64,000 nt of DNA from Agrobacterium rubi TR3 = NBRC 13261 (lineage in GTDB: Bacteria > Pseudomonadota > Alphaproteobacteria > Rhizobiales > Rhizobiaceae): positions 1 through 64,000 of the forward strand of contig NZ_BBJU01000014.1 in assembly GCF_000739935.1 (NCBI RefSeq), given 5' to 3'. Within the stretch, counting starts at the first letter, position 1. Every line of letters starts with the position of its first letter. Below, piece by piece: positions 57,454 to 64,000 of the stretch. A model generated the notes under the pieces. The model saw nothing but the letters and a program-made list of their open reading frames with translations, was not told the origin of the DNA and did not search any database. The translations under genes and the position numbers were made by a program.

Positions 57454-58734
57454 ATGACTTTGGCGACCATCAAAACGGGCATCGATAGGGCAAGAACATC
57501 GCAGGCTGGGACCTGGATCGGACGAATCAGCAAGATTTTTGCTGTTGCAACTCTGGGTCTTCTTTCGGTTTCGAACATCGCCGCCGCTCAGTCGAAAACA
57601 CCGTCTCTCATCGTCAGCGCTGCCCGCATCATCGGCGATGAAGCGCGCACCCGCATTGTCATGGATTTCAACGAAGAGCCGGATTTCGACGTTCATTATC
57701 TGGATGCACCGGCCCGCATCGTCGTCGATTTTCCAGCCGTCGGGTTTTCCTTCCCGACGAAAGACCTCGCGCCCACTGGTCTTTTCAATGATATCCGCTT
57801 CGGCAGCATGGGCGAGGGCAGTGCGCGTCTCGTGCTGACCGCCAAAAAACCCGTGCAAGTCGCAATTGCGGAAGTGAAGTCTGAGGATGGCGGCAAGGTG
57901 TTCCGTTTTGTGCTGGATACGGAAATTGCCACGAAGCAGAAGTTTTCCGACCTTTTAAAGAATCAGAACTGGCAGGCGCTGGCACCGGCGACGACTGCGT
58001 CCATCACGCCTGATATTGTTCCCAAGTCTGACCGGCATTCCGATTTCATCATTGCAGTGGACGCGGGCCATGGTGGTATCGATGCGGGCGCCAAGGGTGG
58101 CCTGAGTGGAACGGACGAAAAGGTCATCACGCTGACCTTTGCCAAGCAATTGATGGAGCGTCTCAATAAAATTCCGGGTATCAAGGCCTTTCTGACGCGG
58201 GATGACGATACGTTTCTGGCGCTGTCTGAGCGGGTCACGCTTGCGCGTCAGCAGAATGCCAACCTCTTTATTTCCGTCCATGCCGATACGCTGAAGCAAA
58301 AAGGCATTCGCGGGGCGACCGTCTATACGATCTCAGATCGCGCATCCGACAGAATGGCGCAGGATTTGGCCGAGCGTGAAAACCTCTCCGACCAGATTGC
58401 GGGCGTGGCGGCCCAGCATGAGCAGCCCGAAGTGGCCGATATCCTGCTCGACCTCACACGTCGCGAAACGCAGGCGTTTTCGGTGACGTTGGCCGAGAAT
58501 ATCGTGAAGTCCTTCGAAGGGCAGGTGGGTCTTATCAACAACCCTCATCGTTATGCCGGTTTTCAGGTGTTGCGTGCTCACGACGTGCCTTCGGTTCTTT
58601 TGGAGCTCGGCTTTCTATCCAACCCGGATGACGAAAAGTTGCTGCTGGATGAAAACTGGCGTGCAAAGGTTGCCGATACGCTAGCAACGGCTGTCACGCG
58701 CTACAGGGCACAGGCATTGGCCAATGGTGGCTGA
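57454..58734 (+). CDS. amiC: N-acetylmuramoyl-L-alanine amidase (AmiC type, AMIN domain)
   Basis: Periplasmic murein hydrolase, 426 residues, that cleaves the amide between MurNAc and the stem peptide, chiefly at cell separation. Signal peptide ends near 46 (KIFAVATLGLLSVSNIAAA-Q). AMIN domain about 55-155 (DEARTRIVMDFNEEPDFDVHYL, ARIVVDFPAVGF). Amidase_3 about 195-420: IAVDAGHGGIDAGAKG with the zinc His, the conserved SVHAD, and LELGFLSN with the catalytic Glu. It heads the amiC-mrcA pair of wall genes. Confidence 0.94.
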   Translation: MTLATIKTGIDRARTSQAGTWIGRISKIFAVATLGLLSVSNIAAAQSKTPSLIVSAARIIGDEARTRIVMDFNEEPDFDVHYLDAPARIVVDFPAVGFSFPTKDLAPTGLFNDIRFGSMGEGSARLVLTAKKPVQVAIAEVKSEDGGKVFRFVLDTEIATKQKFSDLLKNQNWQALAPATTASITPDIVPKSDRHSDFIIAVDAGHGGIDAGAKGGLSGTDEKVITLTFAKQLMERLNKIPGIKAFLTRDDDTFLALSERVTLARQQNANLFISVHADTLKQKGIRGATVYTISDRASDRMAQDLAERENLSDQIAGVAAQHEQPEVADILLDLTRRETQAFSVTLAENIVKSFEGQVGLINNPHRYAGFQVLRAHDVPSVLLELGFLSNPDDEKLLLDENWRAKVADTLATAVTRYRAQALANGG

Positions 58735-59051
58735 TCGATTGCTGGCAATCAGACTGTGACATCTGAGGAACCCTCGCGTTAAAACGGTTCAACTCTTTGG
58801 CCCGATAAGCGAATTGTTGAGCGCGAGCCCTATTTTACTCACATTCAAGCCGTTACTCAAAGCCTAGATTCGATGGCGACGTGCTCTTCTTTTCATCTTG
58901 TAAGAAGAGCGGTTCGGGATAACATCTCTGAAAATGCCGCTACGGGCGCTTGTCATTGATGAAGCGGTGTGCAAAACGGCACGCTATATGCAAGAATGTG
59001 CTCATATCGACGAGCGCAGCCAGTTACGATTCGAAGTATCGGTAGCCTAAT
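58735..59051. other. Intergenic region before mrcA with a 9-bp stem-loop
   Basis: 317 bases after amiC. GCTCTTCTT (58883-58891) pairs with AAGAAGAGC (58902-58910), loop of 10 bases; no T tract follows, so it is more likely a leader element or an operator than a terminator. No gene can be supported here. mrcA has a weak ribosome binding site. Confidence 0.45.
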
Positions 59052-61487
59052 ATGATCAGACTTATTGGATATTTCTTCGGCTTGGCCAGCATGCTGTTCC
59101 TTGTGGCAGCTGGTGGTGTCGCCATTTATTTGGTGACAATCACGAAGGATCTTCCCGATTACGCGGTTCTGAGCAGCTACGAGCCGCCGGTCACCACGCG
59201 CATTCATGCGGGCAATGGTGCCCTGATGGCGGAATATGCCAAGCAGCGGCGTCTGTTCTTGCCCATTCAGGCTGTTCCCGACCGTGTGAAAGCTGCCTTC
59301 CTTTCCGCTGAAGACAAGAATTTCTACCAGCACCCCGGTATCGATGTTACCGGTTTTGCCCGCGCAGCCGTCGCTTTCGTGACGGGTGGCCCCACGCAGG
59401 GTGGCTCGACAATCACCCAGCAGGTGGCCAAAAACTTCCTTCTGACCAACGAACAGACGATGGAGCGCAAGGCGAAAGAGGCGGTTCTCTCGTTCCGCAT
59501 CGAGCAGGCCTACAGCAAGGACAAAATCCTTGAGCTCTATCTCAACGAGATTTTCTTCGGTCTCAATTCCTATGGCATCGCCAGTGCCGCACTGACCTAT
59601 TTTAATAAATCCGTCACCGAACTGACGATTGCAGAAACGGCTTATCTGGCCGCGTTGCCGAAAGGTCCGGCCAATTACCATCCTTTGCGTCGTGAAAAGG
59701 CAGCGCTGGAGCGCCGTAACTGGGTCATCGATCGTATGGCTGAAAACGGTTACATCACACAGGCCGATGCCGCCGATGCCAAGACCCAGCCACTGGGCGT
59801 GAACATTCGCACCGGTGGTGCCCGTATCGCTGCATCCGATTATTTCTCCGAAGAAGCGCGCCGTCAGATCATTGAGAAATACGGCGAGAAGGCACTGCTG
59901 GAAGGCGGCCTTTCGGTTCGCACCTCCTTTGATCCCGAAATCCAGCTTGAAGCCCGCAAGGCACTTCAGGACGGTTTGCTGGATTATGACGAGCGCCGTG
60001 GTTTCCATGGCGCAGTCGATCAGGTCGATACGTCGGGAGACTGGGCTGCAGCGCTTTTGAAGCTGAGACCGCTTCGTGATGTGCCGGAGTGGAAAATGGC
60101 GGTGGTGCTGTCTGCCACGGCAGATGGTGTCGATATCGGACTTCGCCCTGACGGTGACACGGAAAACCCCGATCTGCGCAGCCGTGGCCGCATCAAGCCT
60201 GAAAACATGAAATGGGCTTACCGCGATGCCAAGGGCCAGCGCGCAACCGCCAAATCACCGGCGGGCGTTCTGAAGACCGGCGATGTCGTCTATGTCGAGC
60301 CTCTGGCCGACAAGGGCGATGATTACCGCCTCCGCCAGCCGCCCAAGGTGCAGGGCGGCATGGTGGTGATGGACCCGCATACGGGTCGCGTTCTGGCCAT
60401 GGTTGGTGGTTTTTCCTACGGTCAGTCGGAGTTCAACCGCGCAACGCAGGCCATGCGTCAGCCGGGCTCTTCGTTCAAGCCGTTCATCTACGCAGCCGCG
60501 CTCGACAATGGCTATACACCTGCATCCGTGGTCATGGATGCGCCGCTGGAGGTTGTTTCCGGTGGTCAGGTCTGGCGTCCGCAGAACTACGGCGGCGAAG
60601 TGGCTGGCCCGTCGACGCTGCGTCTCGGTATCGAAAAATCCCGTAACCTCATGACCGTGCGTCTGGCGCAGGACATGGGCATGAACCTCGTTGCCGAATA
60701 TGCTGAGCGCTTCGGCATTTACGACAAGATGCCGCCATTGCTGGCCATGTCGCTCGGTTCCGGTGAGACCACCGTCATGCGCATGGTGTCGGCTTATTCG
60801 GTGATTGCCAATGGCGGCAAGCAGATCAACCCGACGCTGATCGACCGCATTCAAGACCGTTACGGCAAGACGATTTTCCGCCATGAAGAGCGTGGCTGCG
60901 AAGGCTGCAACGCGACAAACTGGCAGAACCAGGACGAGCCAACGATCGTCGACAATCGCGAGCAGGTTCTCGATCCGATGACAGCCTACCAGACGACATC
61001 GATGCTGGAAGGCGTGGTTCAGCACGGTACGGCTGCCGGCAAGATCAAGGTCGATCTTCCCGTCGCTGGCAAGACCGGCACGACCAACGACGAAAAGGAT
61101 GCCTGGTTCGTAGGCTACACACCTGATCTGGTCGCTGGTCTCTATATCGGCTTCGACAGCCCGGCACCGCTGGGACGTGGCGGCACCGGTGGTTCGCTGG
61201 CGGCGCCGATCTTCGGTGAGTTCATCGCCCAGGCAGCCAAGCATCTGCCGCAGAGCAAATTTATCGTACCGAACGGCATGCAGTTCGTGGCCGTCAACCG
61301 CAAGACGGGTATGGCTGCCAACGAGGGTGAGCCTGACACCATCATGGAAGCCTTCAAGCCCGGCACGGGTCCTGCCAGCAGCTTCAACGTGATTGGCATG
61401 GATGGCGCGATGTCGCAGGAAGATATTCTGCGCGCATCACCCCAGGCCCAGCAGGCCATTACCGGCGGCGGCGGCGGTCTCTATTAA
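59052..61487 (+). CDS. mrcA: Penicillin-binding protein 1A
   Basis: Bifunctional inner-membrane murein synthase, 811 residues. Membrane anchor LIGYFFGLASMLFLVAAGGVAIYLV, then the transglycosylase domain (about 55-230: SAEDKNFYQHPGIDVTGFARA with the catalytic Glu, STITQQVAKNFLL). An OB-like insertion follows, then the transpeptidase (about 430-760) with the active-site SSFKPF, SRN in EKSRNLMT and KTG in VAGKTGTTND. In Agrobacterium, which elongates at a pole and lacks the Rod machinery, PBP1a is reported as the main elongation synthase, fitting with gpr in this window. Confidence 0.96.
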   Translation: MIRLIGYFFGLASMLFLVAAGGVAIYLVTITKDLPDYAVLSSYEPPVTTRIHAGNGALMAEYAKQRRLFLPIQAVPDRVKAAFLSAEDKNFYQHPGIDVTGFARAAVAFVTGGPTQGGSTITQQVAKNFLLTNEQTMERKAKEAVLSFRIEQAYSKDKILELYLNEIFFGLNSYGIASAALTYFNKSVTELTIAETAYLAALPKGPANYHPLRREKAALERRNWVIDRMAENGYITQADAADAKTQPLGVNIRTGGARIAASDYFSEEARRQIIEKYGEKALLEGGLSVRTSFDPEIQLEARKALQDGLLDYDERRGFHGAVDQVDTSGDWAAALLKLRPLRDVPEWKMAVVLSATADGVDIGLRPDGDTENPDLRSRGRIKPENMKWAYRDAKGQRATAKSPAGVLKTGDVVYVEPLADKGDDYRLRQPPKVQGGMVVMDPHTGRVLAMVGGFSYGQSEFNRATQAMRQPGSSFKPFIYAAALDNGYTPASVVMDAPLEVVSGGQVWRPQNYGGEVAGPSTLRLGIEKSRNLMTVRLAQDMGMNLVAEYAERFGIYDKMPPLLAMSLGSGETTVMRMVSAYSVIANGGKQINPTLIDRIQDRYGKTIFRHEERGCEGCNATNWQNQDEPTIVDNREQVLDPMTAYQTTSMLEGVVQHGTAAGKIKVDLPVAGKTGTTNDEKDAWFVGYTPDLVAGLYIGFDSPAPLGRGGTGGSLAAPIFGEFIAQAAKHLPQSKFIVPNGMQFVAVNRKTGMAANEGEPDTIMEAFKPGTGPASSFNVIGMDGAMSQEDILRASPQAQQAITGGGGGLY

Positions 61488-61505
61488 AGTCAATTGATGG
61501 AAAGT

Positions 61506-61545
61506 CGAGGGGCGCGGGCTTTACATCCGCGCCCCTCGCATTTAT
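61506..61545 (+). terminator. Rho-independent terminator after mrcA
   Basis: CGAGGGGCGCGG (61506-61517) pairs with CCGCGCCCCTCG (61527-61538), then CATTTATT. The short, broken T tract makes it less ideal than others, but the stem is perfect. Confidence 0.8.
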
Positions 61546-61596
61546 TCAGCCATCGAGTTTTAAAGCCAATTTCCATGAAAGCGAAGTATCTGCGAA

Positions 61597-62728
61597 ATGC
61601 GCAATGAGATCGTGAACGTCGTCGACGAAATCAGGCAGGCCATAAGCCTGCTGAGGAGGCATCTTTGACTGGGACCAGGCGATAAGACGACTGGACTGGT
61701 TGAACAACAAGGCCGAGGATCCCAATCTCTGGAATGACGCCACCGAGGCGCAGAAGCTGATGCGTGAGCGCCAGCAACTGGATGAATCCATCAATGGCGT
61801 GAAACTGCTGGAGCAGCAGGTCAACGACAATATCGAACTGATCGAGATGGGTGAGGCCGAAGGCGATGCCGATATCGTCAAGGAAGCCGAAGACGCCCTG
61901 AAGGCGCTCAGAAGCGAAGCCAATCGCCGTCAGGTGGAAGCGATGCTGTCGGGCGAAGCGGATAGCAACGATACCTATGTCGAAGTGCATTCCGGCGCTG
62001 GCGGCACCGAAAGCCAGGATTGGGCGAACATGCTGCTGCGCATGTACACCCGCTGGGCCGAACGTCAGGGCTACAAGGTCGAAATTCTTGAAATTCACGA
62101 TGGTGAAGAAGCGGGCATTAAATCCGCGACGATTCTCGTCAAGGGCCACAATGCGTTCGGATGGTTGAAGACGGAATCGGGCGTTCATCGTCTCGTTCGT
62201 ATTTCTCCGTATGACAGCAATGCGCGTCGTCACACATCGTTTTCATCCATCTGGGTCTATCCGGTGGTCGATGATTCGATCCAGATCGACATCAACGAAA
62301 GCGACTGCCGCATCGATACCTACCGCTCGTCGGGTGCAGGCGGACAGCACGTCAACACGACCGACTCTGCCGTGCGTATCACGCATATTCCAAGCGGCAT
62401 TGCGGTTGCGTGCCAGCAGGAGCGCTCCCAGCACAAGAACCGCGCCAAGGCGTGGGAAATGCTGCGTTCACGTCTCTACGAGGCCGAGTTGATGAAGCGG
62501 GAAGCGGCGGCTAATGCGCAGGCTGCTTCCAAGTCCGACATCGGTTGGGGACACCAGATTCGCTCTTACGTCTTGCAGCCCTACCAGCTGGTCAAGGATT
62601 TGCGTACCGGCGTCGAAAGCACGGCACCGAGCAACGTGCTCGATGGCGAGTTGAACGAGTTTATGGAAGCAGCCCTTGCCCACCGCATTAGCGGCGGTGC
62701 GGATGTTGAGGTTGCCGATATCGACTGA
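61597..62728 (+). CDS. prfB: Peptide chain release factor 2 (programmed +1 frameshift)
   Basis: RF2, which ends translation at UGA and UAA; 376 residues after frameshift. A first short frame from ATG 61597 encodes [23 protein letters not shown] and stops at TGA 61666-61668. The main frame starts with the overlapping GAC at 61667 and runs to 62728. The site AGGAGGCATCTTTGAC (internal Shine-Dalgarno at 61654-61659, slippery CTT, TGA C) is that of the classic prfB autoregulation. The tripeptide anticodon mimic region reads around [10 protein letters not shown] (RF2 normally SPF), and the catalytic GGQ is in [17 protein letters not shown]. Confidence 0.96.
61654..61669 (+). promoter_or_regulatory. 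prfB programmed frameshift site
   Basis: Internal Shine-Dalgarno AGGAGG (61654-61659), CAT, slippery CTT (61663-61665), stop TGA (61666-61668) and a following C, so that ribosomes shift +1 when RF2 is scarce. Frame continuity was checked: first frame and main frame differ by +1. Confidence 0.95.
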
Positions 62729-62756
62729 TTGCGGCGACGCAATCGACAGGGGTTTG

Positions 62757-62790
62757 GCCTCTCGCAATAGTTCTTGCGGGAGGTCTTTTG
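62757..62790 (+). terminator. Rho-independent terminator after prfB
   Basis: GCCTCTCGCAA (62757-62767) pairs with TTGCGGGAGGT (62774-62784, with two G-U pairs), loop TAGTTC, then C and TTTTG. The next gene's ribosome binding site (GGAGG) follows directly. Confidence 0.8.
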
Positions 62791-62805
62791 TTTTGGAGGT
62801 ATGCC

Positions 62806-63276
62806 ATGAAGCAGGTTCTTTATATCGTTGATGTGCAGCCGAGTTTTAGCCCGCCCGCCCAACTCATCGCCGACATCACCGCCCTCGCTGGACAAATGCA
62901 CAGCGTGGCAAGTGTCGAGCGCCACGATGAGAGCATCACACCTTTCGAGCGACAGCTTGGCTGGAAACCTGGGACATCGGATGATTCCCTCGTTCCGGCA
63001 GATCGCATTTTCATCAAGCACGGCTATGCACCGCCAAGGGAGGCGGTCGATTATCTTTTGTCGTTGACTGTCGATCGGGTGCTGGTTTGCGGTATTCAGG
63101 CAGATACCTGCGTTCTAGCTGCAGGCTTCGCCTTCTTCGACGCCGGGTTACATCCAACGCTTGTTCCATGGCTGACGATTGGCTCAAGCCTTGACCGGTC
63201 AGGCCAACTTGGTGCGAGGCTATGGAAGCATCATTTCGGCGCGGTGCTGAATGGTCCTGAAGACCTGAGACTTTAG
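62806..63276 (+). CDS. Isochorismatase-fold cysteine hydrolase
   Basis: 156-residue protein of the isochorismatase-like superfamily. The three catalytic positions can be found: Asp in LYIVDVQPSFS, Lys in IFIKHGYAPP and Cys in GIQADTCVLAAGF. The family includes nicotinamidases and other amidohydrolases; the length here is short and the substrate is not assignable. ATG 62806 has GGAGG 7 bases upstream. Its stop overlaps that of the convergent secreted-protein gene by 4 bases. Confidence 0.85.
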   Translation: MKQVLYIVDVQPSFSPPAQLIADITALAGQMHSVASVERHDESITPFERQLGWKPGTSDDSLVPADRIFIKHGYAPPREAVDYLLSLTVDRVLVCGIQADTCVLAAGFAFFDAGLHPTLVPWLTIGSSLDRSGQLGARLWKHHFGAVLNGPEDLRL

Positions 63277-63788
63277 TTGGAAGCTTTTTCGATCTTCATG
63301 TCGCCGAGTTCATCGATCAGAACCGTCCAGGCATCGGCATCTTTTTGCGTTGGCGCGGTTTTAAGATGCACGGTGACGAAAAGGCCGGGGACGTCTGATG
63401 CACCGGTCGAGCTTTCAGGTCTGATATCGGTGACATAGACCTTCATCTGCGTGAATTCGTCCAGTTCTACGGTTTCCACGAGGCTCGGACCGTTGGCCGT
63501 ATAGGCGATCTGCTGGAGATAGATTTTCGCGGTGCCATCATCCTGGCGCATGGCGACGACCTTGTAATATCCGCGCGTCGGTTCGCCAGCCGGCTTTGTG
63601 GCCGAGGCCGTACCGGTATCGCCTTCCTTGGCGTCTGGCAGGGTCGCTTTTTCCCACAAGCCGCTGCTGGTCACGAAGATCGTCGAGGAGGGCAGGGCGC
63701 TGATATCTGTCGTCTGTGCAGAGGCGCATGACAGGCTGGCGGCAAGGAATGTCGTGGCAAGTAAAGTTTTGATCATCTTGGTTTTCAT
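63273..63788 (-). CDS. Secreted hypothetical protein downstream of nadK
   Basis: 171 residues with a signal peptide (MIKTLLATTFLAASLSCASA), then a mature domain of about 145 residues with mixed beta pattern (GYYKVVAMRQDDGTAKIYLQQIAYTANGPSLVETVELDEFTQMKVYVTDIRP, then GLFVTVHLKTAP). No family recognised. ATG 63788 overlaps the nadK stop (ATGA), so it is translationally coupled to nadK. A TTG one codon earlier is possible. Confidence 0.75.
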   Translation of the reverse strand: MKTKMIKTLLATTFLAASLSCASAQTTDISALPSSTIFVTSSGLWEKATLPDAKEGDTGTASATKPAGEPTRGYYKVVAMRQDDGTAKIYLQQIAYTANGPSLVETVELDEFTQMKVYVTDIRPESSTGASDVPGLFVTVHLKTAPTQKDADAWTVLIDELGDMKIEKASN

Positions 63789-64000
63789 CAATTCGTGAAC
63801 TGTTCTGCAAGCACCCTGTCGGACCAGGAGCGATCCGGGTCGGACAAAATCTTTGCGGTTCTATCGCGAGATTGGGCAATGCGGACCGATTGTACCGATT
63901 TGACCTCGATGTGATCGGCCACCGCATTCACAGGGCGTTTTTCGCTTTCCAACACGTGGATATCGACCGTGACCTTATTTGGAAGCAGGGCGCCACGCCA
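63788..64000 (-). CDS. nadK: NAD kinase, C-terminal part (cut by the window end)
   Basis: The last 70 residues of a gene entering from the right end: begins WRGALLPNKVTVDIHVLE, continues KRPVNAVADHIEVKSVQSVRIA and ends DPDRSWSDRVLAEQFTN. This matches the C-terminus of rhizobial NAD kinase, which makes NADP from NAD and ATP. The catalytic GGDG part lies outside. The stop overlaps the start of the next gene. Confidence 0.88.
   Translation of the reverse strand, partial: WRGALLPNKVTVDIHVLESEKRPVNAVADHIEVKSVQSVRIAQSRDRTAKILSDPDRSWSDRVLAEQFTN

Noticed and set aside
61575-61596. ATG at 61575 as prfB start
   Set aside because: It is not in frame with the CTT-TGA frameshift site; ATG 61597 is, and gives the expected leader peptide.

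Overview
The window is a stretch of alphaproteobacterial chromosome. Gene content, gene order and protein similarity point to the Rhizobiaceae, most likely the Agrobacterium/Rhizobium complex. Pointers are the very-long-chain fatty acid (VLCFA) lipid A cluster fabF2XL-fabF1XL-adh2XL-lpxXL, a 2230-residue GPR-type polar-growth protein, an RNase E with an acidic insert in its S1 domain, a DksA with only one zinc-site cysteine, a MlaE with a fused STAS domain, and rhizobial intergenic palindromes. No insertion sequence, phage, CRISPR array, tRNA or rRNA was seen. It reads as core chromosome with dense, mostly short operons.

Layout. 1-4.8 kb: 3' part of the VLCFA/lipid A acylation cluster (acpXL and fabZXL would lie to the left). 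5.0-7.0 kb: two tandem paralogous PAS-only proteins separated by an AT-rich gap. 7.0-16.6 kb: TauE/SafE permease, nucleoside hydrolase, AlaC-like aminotransferase, hom, three GNAT acetyltransferases, DUF1294, gatB, an NDUFA12-like complex I accessory protein and a DUF2155 protein. 16.6-20.5 kb (minus): dsbA-like, aroQ, accB, accC, aat. 20.6-24.1 kb: aminotransferase, atypical SDR, a single-receiver and a double-receiver response regulator. 24.1-28.8 kb: AhpD-like protein, phospholipase D-type enzyme, 62-residue protein, cobalamin riboswitch with bluB, DUF2865 protein. 28.9-33.3 kb: malic enzyme, LpxH-like phosphoesterase, dipeptide epimerase.

33.4-37.4 kb: four-gene Mla-type lipid transport operon (mlaE with STAS, mlaF, mlaD, lipoprotein). 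37.5-38.0 kb: PACE-family membrane protein. 38.1-44.8 kb: the giant gpr gene, with more than twenty 22-residue repeats. 45.3-47.1 kb: orphan Hpt protein, 2Fe-2S ferredoxin, a candidate small RNA on the minus strand and a DUF922 protein. 47.3-49.1 kb: folP-folB-folK. 49.1-52.9 kb: secreted protein, ycjF-ycjX and a SixA-like phosphatase. 53.2-56.8 kb: dksA and rne, convergent. 57.5-61.5 kb: amiC-type amidase and mrcA. 61.6-64 kb: prfB with a programmed +1 frameshift, an isochorismatase-fold hydrolase, a small secreted protein and the 3' end of nadK.

A cell-envelope theme runs through the window: lipid A acylation, Mla lipid transport, GPR polar growth, amidase, PBP1A and a putative murein-peptide epimerase. 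The least described items are the PAS-only gene pair, the candidate sRNA with a CCUCCCC loop, the degenerate ketosynthase FabF2XL and the repeat structure of GPR.
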